From Gammaproteobacteria bacterium (GTDB lineage Bacteria > Pseudomonadota > Gammaproteobacteria > Pseudomonadales > Azotimanducaceae), in NCBI GenBank assembly GCA_016874135.1, contig VGVE01000010.1, forward strand, positions 1 to 51,319: 51,319 nt of DNA. Direction: 5' to 3'. The notes below the pieces were generated by a model, which saw nothing but the letters and a program-made list of their open reading frames with translations, did no database searches and was not told the DNA's origin. Each line of letters starts with the position of its first letter. Position 1 is the stretch's first letter. Below are positions 26,533 to 35,651 of this stretch, one piece after another. Position numbers and translations under genes: made by a program.

Positions 26533-29500
26533 GATCAAGTGTGAACGGGAAGTCGGGGTGTGACCTTTCAGTCTGCAGACGCATCCGCCCCTGCGTACCA
26601 CCATGCGCTTCAAGTCGCGCCGCGCGACGGGCCTCGGCTTCGTTGGCATTGAGCGGGAAGGTCTTGTAGTTCCGCCCGCCGGGGTGTGAAACGTGATACG
26701 TCGCCCCGGCAATGGAGCGCTGGTTTTCGCGGTCCACGACATCAAACACCAGCGGTGCATGCACTCCGATCGTCGGATGCTGGCTGGACGGAGGGTTCCA
26801 TGCCTTGAAGCGTACACCCGCAACAGAAGTTCCCTGTTCACCGGTGCTGTGCAGCGGCACGACCCTTCCGTTGCAGGTCACCGCATATCGATCGCCGGGC
26901 AGACCACGAACCAGCACCTGCAACCGCTCCACCGATGAGTCCACATATCTCGCCGTACCTTGCCCCGTACTCTCTTCACCCAGCACATGCCATGGCTCGA
27001 GTGCAGCGTGTAACTCGACAACCATTCCCCGGGCTTCGATCCGGCCGATCAACGGAAACCGGAATTCCAGAAACGGCAGGAACCATGCATCCTCGAACGC
27101 GTATCCGGAGCGGCGCACGCTGCGCAGGACATCCTGGAAATCCGCCCACACGAAGTGACGCAGCATGAACCGGTCATGCAGATCCGTGCCCCAGCGGATG
27201 AGGTCCTTGCGATATGGTCGATTCCAGAAACGTGCCACCAGTGCCCGGATCAGCAGCATCTGCAGAACGCTCATGCGCGGGTGAGGTGGCATCTCGAATC
27301 CGCGAAACTCCACCAGCCCACGACGGCCACTGGCACTATCCGGCGAGTACAGCTTGTCGATGCAGAACTCGGAGCGATGGGTATTGCCGGTAAGGTCCGT
27401 CAAAAAGTTACGCAACACCCGATCAACGATCCACGGATGATCTGTTTCCCCAAGAGGCAGCTGACCAAGCGCAATCTCGAGCTCATATAGCCGGTCGTCC
27501 CGCGCTTCGTCAACCCGCGGGGCCTGACTGGTCGGGCCGATGAACATGCCGGAAAAGAGATAAGAAAGACTCGGGTGTCGCTGCCAGAACCGCAGCAGGC
27601 TGGCCAGCAATTCCGGGCGCCGCAGAAACGGGCTGTCAGAGGGCGTCCGACCTCCAAGAGTGACGTGATTGCCACCACCCGTCCCGGTATGGCGGCCATC
27701 GAGCATGAACTTCTCTGTACCAAGACGCGTCTGGCGCGCGTGTTCATACAGCTCTTCTGTCTGTGCGACGAGCTCCCGGAAACTTCCGGACGGCGCGACG
27801 TTGACCTCGATAACACCGGGATCCGGCGTGATCTGCAGGAGACGCAAGCGTGGATCGCGAGGCAACTCATACCCTTCGAGCACGATGACCAGGCCGAGTT
27901 TTTTGGCAGCGGCTGTAGCCGCATCCACGAGCGCGATATAGGCCGCAGCATCCGGAACAGGCGGCATGAAAAGGTAGATCCGGCCATGACGCACTTCGAT
28001 GACAAGTGCAGTGTGCACAACCTCGCGCGTAACCGCCGCCAAGGGCTGTGCAGAAGACTCAGGCAGCTCCTTCGCTGCAACAAAGGGATCGGTTTCCGGA
28101 TCCGACTCGACGGTCTCGGTCCAGGGCAGTGAAGCCAGCGGCAAACGAAACCCCATCGGTGAGTCGCCCTGCAAGAGAAACATTGCACCAGAACGAAATC
28201 GCCAGCAGCTGGTGATCCAGCGGCCCTGCGCAGAGTCCTCTTGACCGGGATCCCACTTGAGAGGCAGTGCAAATCCCACGGGGGCCGTCAGGTCCGCTGC
28301 AAAGATCCGCGCCAGACGTTCCCGTTCGAGTGGATCGTTGAGCTTTGAGTCCAACACCGAAACGTTGTCGGGAAGTTGCTGTTCCCGCACCAGGTTGTGC
28401 AGAACATCCTCGTAGCCCGAACAGATGTTCTCTGGATCAACCTTGATTGTTGCAGCGAGTGACGTCGCCAGCGCCTTCGCATCATCAATCGAAAAACGCG
28501 CTTCGCCTTCACCGTCACTAAGCTGTTCGGGATGCCGTACCACTGGCTTGCCGTCGGCACGCCACCAGAGTGACATCACCCATCGCGGCAAAGGCTCTCC
28601 CGGATACCACTTGCCCTGGCCAAAGTGACAGAGTCCATCAGGCGCATAACAAGCCCGCAGACGTTGCAGAAGGTTTGCCGAAAGTCGGCGCTTGGTATCG
28701 GACAGTGCCGTGAAATTCCACTCCGCACCATCCATGTCATCAATGGATACGAACGTCGGCTCACCACCTTGGGTCAGCCGAACATCGCTAGTCACCAGAT
28801 CTTCATCGACCCTGGCACCGAGCCGCAGAATTTTCTGCCATTCACCTTCGGCGAAGGGCCTAGTCACCCTCGGATCCTCATGCACACGCTCGATCTCATT
28901 CACGAATGAGAATTCGACCTCGGCTTTCGACGTGGAACCGGTAATAGGCGCAGCGCTGCCGGTGTCCGGGGTACAGGCGAGTGGAATATGACCTTCACCG
29001 GCAAAAAGGCCCGAAGTGGGGTCGAGTCCGATCCAGCCCGCTCCGGGCAAATAAACCTCTGCCCAGGCATGCAGGTCGGTGAAATCCTTCACGGTACCGG
29101 ATGGTCCATCCAGCGCTTCGACATCCGCTTTGAGCTGGATCAGATAACCGGACACAAACCGGGCAGCGAGGCCGAGATGACGCAGGATTTGTACCAGCAG
29201 CCACGCACTGTCGCGGCACGAACCGGATCGCAGTCGCAGGGTGTCTTCGCAGGTTTGCACCCCGGGCTGCATGCGCACGAGATAACTCACATCGCGTTGC
29301 AGCCTCTGATTCAGAGTTACCAGAAATTCGACAACGCGGATTCTTTCCCGCGAAACGGCTTTGAGCCACTCGCCGAGCAGCGGCCCCGCCTGGGTCACCG
29401 CGAGGTACGGCGCAAGATCGCGTCGCAGTGAAGACTCGTAGACGAACGGCCAGTGCTCGACGGACTCTTCAAGAAAGAAGTCGAACGGATTGATCACCGT

Positions 29501-29755
29501 CATCTCGGCAATCAACGAGACATCAACTTCAAATACGCTGGTGGGCTCAGGGAACACCAATCGCGCGAGCCAGTTGCCAAACGAATCCTGCTGCCAGTTG
29601 ATGAAGTGGTTGGTTGGTGTGACCTTCAGCGAATAGGCGGAAACCGGCGTGCGACAGTGAGGTGCCGGTCGCAGGCGAACCACATGAGGGAAGAGCTCAA
29701 TCCTGCGGTCATAGCGGTAAGTGGTCCGATGCGTTAGTGCGACGCGAATGGTCAC
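26510..29755 (-). CDS. Transglutaminase-like / DUF2126 protein
   Basis: This large protein (1081 residues) has an N-terminal bacterial transglutaminase-like region. Its Cys-His-Asp triad is visible at C180 (SGSCRDSAW), H229 (DLHAWAEVYLPG) and D245 (LDPTSG). A long DUF2126 region from about 300 to the end includes a T-G-G-G-N-H-V-T-L-G-G segment. I recall DUF2126 as a proposed amidoligase-type domain, which is not verified here. Such proteins are often linked to peptide or amide modification systems. The start is GTG 29755, overlapping the upstream Anbu gene's stop (GTGA); upstream ATG 29776 is less likely. It is convergent with the EamA gene. Confidence 0.9.
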   Translation of the reverse strand: MTIRVALTHRTTYRYDRRIELFPHVVRLRPAPHCRTPVSAYSLKVTPTNHFINWQQDSFGNWLARLVFPEPTSVFEVDVSLIAEMTVINPFDFFLEESVEHWPFVYESSLRRDLAPYLAVTQAGPLLGEWLKAVSRERIRVVEFLVTLNQRLQRDVSYLVRMQPGVQTCEDTLRLRSGSCRDSAWLLVQILRHLGLAARFVSGYLIQLKADVEALDGPSGTVKDFTDLHAWAEVYLPGAGWIGLDPTSGLFAGEGHIPLACTPDTGSAAPITGSTSKAEVEFSFVNEIERVHEDPRVTRPFAEGEWQKILRLGARVDEDLVTSDVRLTQGGEPTFVSIDDMDGAEWNFTALSDTKRRLSANLLQRLRACYAPDGLCHFGQGKWYPGEPLPRWVMSLWWRADGKPVVRHPEQLSDGEGEARFSIDDAKALATSLAATIKVDPENICSGYEDVLHNLVREQQLPDNVSVLDSKLNDPLERERLARIFAADLTAPVGFALPLKWDPGQEDSAQGRWITSCWRFRSGAMFLLQGDSPMGFRLPLASLPWTETVESDPETDPFVAAKELPESSAQPLAAVTREVVHTALVIEVRHGRIYLFMPPVPDAAAYIALVDAATAAAKKLGLVIVLEGYELPRDPRLRLLQITPDPGVIEVNVAPSGSFRELVAQTEELYEHARQTRLGTEKFMLDGRHTGTGGGNHVTLGGRTPSDSPFLRRPELLASLLRFWQRHPSLSYLFSGMFIGPTSQAPRVDEARDDRLYELEIALGQLPLGETDHPWIVDRVLRNFLTDLTGNTHRSEFCIDKLYSPDSASGRRGLVEFRGFEMPPHPRMSVLQMLLIRALVARFWNRPYRKDLIRWGTDLHDRFMLRHFVWADFQDVLRSVRRSGYAFEDAWFLPFLEFRFPLIGRIEARGMVVELHAALEPWHVLGEESTGQGTARYVDSSVERLQVLVRGLPGDRYAVTCNGRVVPLHSTGEQGTSVAGVRFKAWNPPSSQHPTIGVHAPLVFDVVDRENQRSIAGATYHVSHPGGRNYKTFPLNANEAEARRAARLEAHGGTQGRMRLQTERSHPDFPFTLDLRKPAAG

Positions 29756-30480
29756 AGGGCGCCGTTCGCCTCCCAATCGATTTCCGGCAATCGCGCGAAA
29801 GCGATTTTGATTTCCTTGTTCCAGCTGCGCTTGATGAGGCGCAGGTAATCATCATCCTCTTCAAATCGTTTGTAGCGACCCGGTTGCAGTGAACCTGCAC
29901 GGTAAGCCAGAAGTTCGATGGGGGGGCCAACGGTGACATTGGAGCGCATGGCGCCGTCCATCGATACGAGGGCGCAAAGGGCCGCCTGGTCGAGCGGGGT
30001 TTCCATGGAAATCACGCGATCCAGTATGGGTTTGCCATATTTGGACTCGCCGATCTGCAGATAGGGCACGTGATTGGAACTTTCGATGAAGTTGCCTTCC
30101 GGATAGACCATATAGGACCTGCAGGTGGCGCCGAGCACCTCACCACCGACCAGGAAATTCGCCTCAAAAATCGCCCCGCCTCCGGTCTTTTCCTGCTCCG
30201 AGCGATTGAGCCGGCCAATGTAACCCGCAGCCTCGTTTACGGTAGTCACCGTGAAGAGACTCCGGGCAGCTCTTTCGTGGATGTCGCGTTCGATCTGCGC
30301 GAACACACCTTGCGTCGTTGCGAGGTTGCCGGAACAGCAGATGATGAATTGCCGTTCCCCGGGAATTCCGTACGAGCGCATCTTGCTGTGCGTGCTGATG
30401 CTGTCCACACCGGCATTGGTGCGGGAGTCCGACACCAGAACCAGCCCGGCATCCACATGTATGGCCACGCAATACGTCAT
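29752..30480 (-). CDS. Proteasome-type peptidase Anbu
   Basis: The 242-residue protein begins MTYCVAIHVDAGLVLVSDSRTN, matching the bacterial proteasome relative Anbu, with Thr2 as the expected N-terminal nucleophile after Met removal. Lys and Asp positions of the Ntn-hydrolase site follow. Anbu assembles into open, helical or ring-like particles; its substrate is not established. Classical Anbu operons also include alpha-E (DUF403) and circularly permuted ATP-grasp genes. Here only the transglutaminase/DUF2126 gene follows, coupled by a GTGA overlap. Confidence 0.9.
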   Translation of the reverse strand: MTYCVAIHVDAGLVLVSDSRTNAGVDSISTHSKMRSYGIPGERQFIICCSGNLATTQGVFAQIERDIHERAARSLFTVTTVNEAAGYIGRLNRSEQEKTGGGAIFEANFLVGGEVLGATCRSYMVYPEGNFIESSNHVPYLQIGESKYGKPILDRVISMETPLDQAALCALVSMDGAMRSNVTVGPPIELLAYRAGSLQPGRYKRFEEDDDYLRLIKRSWNKEIKIAFARLPEIDWEANGAL

Positions 30481-30777
30481 TTCTCACAGCTCTCGCGTTC
30501 GATTCATCAACCACTCGCACCGATAGACGCTCTGCGAATATCCGCGCGGATTACATATCGCCAAACGATTCTGGCCCTGACCGAGGGCAGGCGTAGACTG
30601 ACTCCGGGGTGCAGATCCAGACGCATCATCCAGTCAATGAGATGGATGCCGCAAAGCGGCACAAACACTGCAAAGCACCGTTCTCGGATCGCCCCCACCC
30701 GATTTCGGGTCGTCGCTGCATTCTCCGATGAGCTGTGTGCTGCTGCCAACCGCTGATTTTGTTTCCCGGCGTTCCGG

Positions 30778-30806
30778 TTGACGCTCCCGGGAACCGCCGG
30801 TTTAAT
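30778..30806 (+). promoter_or_regulatory. Sigma-70 promoter of tRNA-Phe
   Basis: TTGACG (30778-30783) and TTTAAT (30801-30806) are separated by exactly 17 bases. Transcription would start around 30813, about 11 bases before the mature tRNA. The rest of the gap from 30481 to this promoter, about 300 bp, holds no convincing ORF. Confidence 0.75.
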
Positions 30807-30823
30807 ACGCGGCCTTTCCTTTC

Positions 30824-30899
<76 letters not shown>

Positions 30900-31002
30900 C
30901 CTCCATTCCTTTTGTCGCATGTCCTTCGCGCGTCTGTAACGGCTGTGCAGTTTCCGCCCATGCGCAGTAGCATCCGGACAAAAGCGATACTTGAGTTCTC
31001 CG

Positions 31003-32238
31003 ATGCCCGCGATAGCCCAACCCCTGCCTTCGGATGTGCTCGCTGCGCGTGATGGTCTGCTCGCTTTCGCAGATCGGGAGATCATTCCGCGACACAACAA
31101 ACACCAGTCACTCTTTGATGATCCGCGGCGCCTCTATCGGAAGGATGGGCGGTTCTCGGATGAGTTACTCGAGCTGATTCGGGAAGTACGCACCGCTTCC
31201 GCCAGCGCCGGCTTCTACACGATGTGTGTCCCCGTGGAGCTGGGTGGCGGTGGGCTTGGGCATCTCGCCTATTACGCCGCCTGGGAAGCGCTCTTCCATC
31301 ACTGCGGCCCGAACAACTGGCTGATGCTTTATGCCCTCTCCCACTGGGCTTTCGGTCCCAGCCGACTGCTGGAACAGGTCACACCCATGGCGCGCGACCG
31401 GTTCATGCCTGGATTGATGGATGGCACCCGGTCCATGTGTTTCGGGCTGTCTGAACCCGGCGCAGGTTCCGATGCCAGCATGCTCAAGACCCGTGCGGTC
31501 AGGGACGGCGATGGGTTTCTGATCTCCGGCCGAAAGATCTGGACGACAAACGCACCCGTCGCTGATTACTGCGTCCTGTTCGCCATCACTGATGCAGCCA
31601 AGGCAGCGGCAAAACAGGGCGGCATCAGCGCCTTCATGGTGCCGACCAATACACCGGGATTCACCGTCCAACGTGTCATCCGGCTCTTCGGTCACATCGG
31701 CGGGGATGAAGCCGAAATCGCCATCGACAACCTTCGGGTTGAGCCATGGCAAATGGTCGGCAAGGAAGGTCAGGGTTTTGTCGCGGCGCTCTACGGGGTC
31801 TCGCTCGGTCGGATCTACAACTCCGCCCGCGCGGTGGGCTATGGCCGCTGGGCAGTCGAACTCGCGCTCAACTATGCGCAGATGCGGGAAGCCTTCGGCC
31901 AATCCATCTCCGAGTACCAGGGCGTCAGTTTTCCGCTCGCGGAATCGGCGACCGAACTTCATGCCGCACATCTCATGGGTCTGAACGCCAGCCAGCTGCT
32001 GGATCAGGGGTTGCCTGCCGTAAAGGAACTCTCCATGACCAAGGCGTATTCCGTGCAGGTCGGCTACCGGGCTGTCGATCGCGCCATGCAAACCCATGGC
32101 GCCATGGGTTTCACCAACGAAGTCGGATTGACCGACGCCTGGCATGCGCTGCGCATCGTCAACGTGGCGGATGGTACGAACGAAATCCTGAATCGCACCA
32201 TCGCCCAACGGTTGTTCAAAGGGGATACCGAGGTCTGA
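31003..32238 (+). CDS. Acyl-CoA dehydrogenase family protein
   Basis: The 411-residue protein has the acyl-CoA dehydrogenase layout: N-terminal helical domain, central beta domain with the FAD-binding FGLSEPGAGSD block, and C-terminal helical domain with the M-Q-T-H-G-A-M-G-F motif. Near the C-terminus it reads V-A-D-G-T-N-E-I, with Asp where the short/medium-chain catalytic Glu (Y-E-G-T) sits. This is reminiscent of ACAD10/11-like members. ATG 31003 is preferred; TTG 30991 is in frame. No fatty-acid-oxidation partners lie next to it. Confidence 0.9.
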   Translation: MPAIAQPLPSDVLAARDGLLAFADREIIPRHNKHQSLFDDPRRLYRKDGRFSDELLELIREVRTASASAGFYTMCVPVELGGGGLGHLAYYAAWEALFHHCGPNNWLMLYALSHWAFGPSRLLEQVTPMARDRFMPGLMDGTRSMCFGLSEPGAGSDASMLKTRAVRDGDGFLISGRKIWTTNAPVADYCVLFAITDAAKAAAKQGGISAFMVPTNTPGFTVQRVIRLFGHIGGDEAEIAIDNLRVEPWQMVGKEGQGFVAALYGVSLGRIYNSARAVGYGRWAVELALNYAQMREAFGQSISEYQGVSFPLAESATELHAAHLMGLNASQLLDQGLPAVKELSMTKAYSVQVGYRAVDRAMQTHGAMGFTNEVGLTDAWHALRIVNVADGTNEILNRTIAQRLFKGDTEV

Positions 32239-32260
32239 GCGGCGCGGTTACCCGCGCCGC
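32239..32260. terminator. Bidirectional hairpin between convergent genes
   Basis: Perfect 9-bp arms GCGGCGCGG (32239-32247) and CCGCGCCGC (32252-32260) enclose a TTAC loop immediately after the acyl-CoA dehydrogenase stop and before the convergent prohibitin gene's end. There is no T-run, so factor-independent termination is uncertain. Confidence 0.5.
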
Positions 32261-32272
32261 CATCCGGCGCTA

Positions 32273-33076
32273 CTACTGGGCTTGCCCGACGGGGATGAAG
32301 GGGACAGCGCCACCGGTGACGCCGGGCAGTATGCCGTTCCACTTTTCGATGGCGAGCCGCTGCGCTTCGATTTCACGCAGCTTGATCAGTTCGGGCGTGA
32401 TTTCCTCTTTCTGCAGCTTCAGGGAAGCCGCTTCAGCCTGCGCCTGCGCCACTTTCTGCTCCGCTTCGACACGGATCCGCTGCAGATCCCTCTCAGCTTT
32501 CAGCTTTAATTGCTCCGCCGTTGTTTTCGCTTCGATCGCTTCATTGAATGAATCCGAAAACTGAAAATTCACGATGGAAAACTCGTCAATCTCGACGCCG
32601 TGTTTGTTGAGCCTCTCGGTCAGAAAACCCCGGATCCGGTCTCTTACGTCAGAACGCTTGGTAATGAGTTCTTCGGCCGTATATTGAGCGGTGGCTGCTT
32701 TCACTGCTTCCTGCATGGCGGGCACGATGATCCGCTGATCAACTTCACTCGGTCCGCCGATATCGCGGTAGGTGATCGCCACCCGCTCCGGCAGCAGGTG
32801 GTAGTTCAACGCAACGCGAGTGTGAATGGTCTGCAGATCCTTCGAGGCCGCCTCACCGTCACCTTCAGCTTTCTGCAACCGCACATCGATCTTGTGCACG
32901 GCATTCACGAACGGAACGATGAAGTGCAGACCTTCGCCAAGCACTTCTTCCTTGACCTTGCCAAACGTCGTCACCACTCCCCTGTGCCCCGCAGGAATTT
33001 GCGTGAATGGCGAAAACAGAGCCAGAACCACCAAAACCACAATACCGATGATGATGTAACGAACTGCCGCGTTCAT
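32273..33076 (-). CDS. Prohibitin/SPFH (band 7) family membrane protein
   Basis: The 267-residue protein has one N-terminal membrane helix (about 7-25), a PHB domain (about 28-185; I-P-A-G-H-R-G-V-V-T-T-F-G-K-V) and an Ala/Gln/Glu-rich coiled coil (about 180-235). It ends with the R-L-A-I-E-K-W-N-G-I-L-P segment common in bacterial prohibitin-like proteins. These oligomerise in membrane microdomains and often regulate FtsH-type proteolysis. No NfeD or FtsH partner is adjacent. It is followed on the minus strand by the hairpin at 32239-32260. Confidence 0.93.
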   Translation of the reverse strand: MNAAVRYIIIGIVVLVVLALFSPFTQIPAGHRGVVTTFGKVKEEVLGEGLHFIVPFVNAVHKIDVRLQKAEGDGEAASKDLQTIHTRVALNYHLLPERVAITYRDIGGPSEVDQRIIVPAMQEAVKAATAQYTAEELITKRSDVRDRIRGFLTERLNKHGVEIDEFSIVNFQFSDSFNEAIEAKTTAEQLKLKAERDLQRIRVEAEQKVAQAQAEAASLKLQKEEITPELIKLREIEAQRLAIEKWNGILPGVTGGAVPFIPVGQAQ

Positions 33077-33148
33077 GGAGGGTCTCCCGTCTTGGTCTTT
33101 GATCCGTCTGACTGGTGTCGTCGGATCGAATGCTCTTTTTCTGTCGGC

Positions 33149-33496
33149 TCATCGCGCCGCAATGACGCGGATTTCGACCTTGTAGGCCGGAGTCGCCAGT
33201 TTCGATTCCACACATGCTCTCGCGGGTGTGTCACCTTTCGGCACCCACGGATCCCAGGCGCTGTTCATGGCGGCAAAATCACCCATGTCCGCGAGCCAGA
33301 TCGTGGCCATCAGAATCCGCGTCTTGTCCGTTCCGGCCTCTGCCAGATACCCGTCTATACGCGCAAGAATCTGCCTCGTTTGTCCGGCGGTGTCCGCAGA
33401 TGGGTCATCGGCAACGATGCCAGCGGTATAGACCGTATCCCCATGAATGACGACCTGTGAGAGTCGTGGGCCTGTGTGCAGACGCTGAATGCTCAT
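33149..33496 (-). CDS. RidA (YjgF/YER057c/UK114) family protein
   Basis: The 115-residue protein has the RidA-like trimeric fold pattern, including G-D-T-V-Y-T-A-G-I, the Q-T-R-Q-I-L block and the conserved Arg in PARACVESKL near the C-terminus. RidA proteins hydrolyse reactive enamine/imine intermediates such as 2-aminoacrylate. This one is of the longer-diverged subfamily, so the substrate is open. ATG 33496 (M-S-I-Q-R-L) is a better start than 33544, which adds an unusual hydrophilic leader. Confidence 0.9.
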   Translation of the reverse strand: MSIQRLHTGPRLSQVVIHGDTVYTAGIVADDPSADTAGQTRQILARIDGYLAEAGTDKTRILMATIWLADMGDFAAMNSAWDPWVPKGDTPARACVESKLATPAYKVEIRVIAAR

Positions 33497-33639
33497 TCTG
33501 TCCCCTGTTGGTAGCGGAAGAAGATCCGCACTGGCAGCGATCATGATCGGTCATCCGCTTTCCGCTGCCAACGACTTACCGGCCTCCACCACCAACTGAA
33601 TGCCTCCTGAACTCATCTGAACCCTTCTCGATAAATGAA

Positions 33640-33680
33640 GCAGCAATCAAATTGCTGCTCGGGCGGTATGCGAATACACT
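33640..33680 (+). promoter_or_regulatory. Possible promoter/leader of the polysaccharide locus
   Basis: An 8-bp hairpin GCAGCAAT/ATTGCTGC (33640-33658) is followed by GGCGGTATGCGA (33662-33673), which resembles an RfaH ops element (GGCGGTAGCGT) with an extra base. Alternatively, TTGCTG (33652) and TACACT (33675) with 17-bp spacing make a plausible sigma-70 promoter; the two readings exclude each other. The remaining 510-bp gap (33497-34006) before the first biosynthetic gene holds no convincing ORF. Confidence 0.3.
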
Positions 33681-34006
33681 TGCCGCCGTTTTGCGAGGGG
33701 AGGGATTCAGGGTCTATCCCGCACGCATGGCGATGCCAGGAGTGCAAGTTTCCGGCAACCGTGGTGGCAGTGGTTTCGGCAAGCCTGTCGCCCGAAGCTA
33801 ACGCACCAGTTGGCGATTGCACGTCAAATGACCAATAGTCTCAACTTGCCGGCGAAAGGAATTCGATTGTTAAGCGCCATGTCCGCCAGTGTGACTCTCG
33901 CCGTCAGGCGGGGTCTGCTCCAGCGTTTTTCCTTGCATCACCCGATGAGCTCGCCAGCACAGTGCGCGCCCGATGGTTTTACGGCAACAGCTTCAGGATC
34001 TGAGAC

Positions 34007-35068
34007 ATGCGAAGTTTTCCTCCTCCCGTAACCGACCGCCGCATCAGGTTTGCCGTAGTTGGCTGCGGGCGCATCGCCACCAACCACTTCAATGCGATCA
34101 AACAACACGAGGATCGAGCCGAACTCGCCGCCATCTGCGATGTGGACGGGCGCGCACTCGACAAGGCAGCGACGGAAACCCGGGCGACTCCATTCCGATC
34201 TCTTCCGGAAATGCTCAAAAACTCCGATGCGGACGTAGTCGTGCTGACCACGCCAAGCGGGCTGCACCCGGAGCAGGTCATTGAGGTTGCTGCGAGTGGT
34301 CGGCATGCCATGACCGAAAAGCCCATGGCCACCCGCTGGCACGATGGGCAGCGGATGGTCAAAGCCTGTGATGACGCCAACGTCCGTTTATTCGTGGTCA
34401 AACAGAATCGTCGTAACGCAACACTGCAGCTTCTCAAGAAGGCGGTCGAGGATGGACGCTTCGGCCGCATCTTCATGGTGAACATCAACGTCTTCTGGAC
34501 CCGCCCCCAGGACTATTACGACAGTGCCGCCTGGCGAGGGACCTGGGAGTTTGACGGCGGTGCGCTGATGAACCAGGCCAGTCACTACGTCGACCTCTTG
34601 GAATGGCTCATCGGCCCGATCGAGAGTTTGCAGGCCTACACCGCAACCCTGGCGCGCGATATCGAGGTGGAGGACACCGGGGTCATCAGTGTGAAGTGGC
34701 GGTCCGGTGCGCTCGGCTCAATGAATGTCACCATGCTCACCTATCCGAAGAATCTCGAAGGCAGCATCACTATCCTCGGCGAAAAAGGTACCGTACGGAT
34801 CGGTGGCGTTGCGGTAAACGAGATCCAGCACTGGGAGTTCTCCGAGCCGCGGCCGGAGGATCAGCAGATCAGGGAAGCGAACTACGCAACGACCTCGGTC
34901 TACGGCTTCGGTCACCCGCTCTACTACGACAACGTCATTAAAGTACTGCGCGGCGAAGCGGAGCCCGAAACGGATGGTCGCGAGGGACTGAAATCGCTGG
35001 AAGTGTTGATCGCGACCTACCTGTCAGCCCGTGACGGTCGACGGGTCGCTCTGCCGCTGGACTATTGA
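34007..35068 (+). CDS. wlbA: UDP-GlcNAc-uronate 3-dehydrogenase (WlbA/WbpB type, Gfo/Idh/MocA)
   Basis: The 353-residue oxidoreductase has a Rossmann GCGRIA (20-24 region) and the catalytic EKP at 104-106, with the C-terminal Gfo/Idh/MocA sheet domain. Gene order identifies it as the WlbA/WbpB step, oxidising UDP-GlcNAcA at C3 to prepare for transamination. ATG 34007 opens the polysaccharide locus. It is followed 7 bp later by the acetyltransferase gene. The preceding pathway enzyme (WbpA, UDP-GlcNAc 6-dehydrogenase) is not in the window. Confidence 0.88.
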   Translation: MRSFPPPVTDRRIRFAVVGCGRIATNHFNAIKQHEDRAELAAICDVDGRALDKAATETRATPFRSLPEMLKNSDADVVVLTTPSGLHPEQVIEVAASGRHAMTEKPMATRWHDGQRMVKACDDANVRLFVVKQNRRNATLQLLKKAVEDGRFGRIFMVNINVFWTRPQDYYDSAAWRGTWEFDGGALMNQASHYVDLLEWLIGPIESLQAYTATLARDIEVEDTGVISVKWRSGALGSMNVTMLTYPKNLEGSITILGEKGTVRIGGVAVNEIQHWEFSEPRPEDQQIREANYATTSVYGFGHPLYYDNVIKVLRGEAEPETDGREGLKSLEVLIATYLSARDGRRVALPLDY

Positions 35069-35075
35069 GGACAAC

Positions 35076-35651
35076 ATGAGCATTGATCCAACAGCAAAGA
35101 TCCATGACAGCGCCATCGTGGATGAGGGTGCCTCTGTTGGTGCCAATACCCGCATTTGGCACTTTGTCCACGTAAGCCCGCAGGCGCGCATCGGGTCCGG
35201 TTGTTCCCTTGGACAAAACGTGTACGTGGGCAATGACGTTACCATCGGCGACAACGTTCGCATTCAGAACAACGTTTCGGTTTTTGACGCCGTACGTCTC
35301 GAAGACGATGTGTTCTGCGGCCCCAGCATGGTTTTCACGAACGTCTACAACCCGCGTTCAGCAATTTCCCGTAAAGATGAGTACCGCGAGACCTGGGTAC
35401 GCAAAGGCGCAACCCTTGGTGCGAACTGCACGATCGTTTGCGGCAACGAAATCGGCGCGCATGCGTTCATTGGCGCTGGCGCGGTAGTCAATCAGCCGGT
35501 TCCACCCTATGCGCTCATGGTGGGCGTGCCGGCAAAACGGAAAGGCTGGATGTGCTCCTGTGGCGTCCAGCTGAAAGGTGCAGGTGACGTGACCTGCGGC
35601 AGCTGTGGCTCCAAATATCAAATAACCGACTGGGTATGCACAAAAAAATGA
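35076..35651 (+). CDS. wlbB: UDP-3-aminosugar N-acetyltransferase (WlbB/WbpD type)
   Basis: The 191-residue left-handed beta-helix protein has hexapeptide repeats from the N-terminus (D-P-T-A-K-I-H, I-G-D-N-V-R) through about residue 150. It ends in a short cysteine knuckle (CSCG ... CGSCG) that could bind zinc. It would acetylate the 3-amino group after the WlbC/WbpE aminotransferase. GAGGA precedes ATG 35076, and the stop overlaps the next gene in an ATGA arrangement. The family's usual C-terminal Cys motif is conserved. Confidence 0.9.
   Translation: MSIDPTAKIHDSAIVDEGASVGANTRIWHFVHVSPQARIGSGCSLGQNVYVGNDVTIGDNVRIQNNVSVFDAVRLEDDVFCGPSMVFTNVYNPRSAISRKDEYRETWVRKGATLGANCTIVCGNEIGAHAFIGAGAVVNQPVPPYALMVGVPAKRKGWMCSCGVQLKGAGDVTCGSCGSKYQITDWVCTKK

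Noticed and set aside
33810..34031. Possible small ORF before wlbA
   Set aside because: The 73-residue frame has no family pattern, no convincing ribosome binding site and overlaps the wlbA start.
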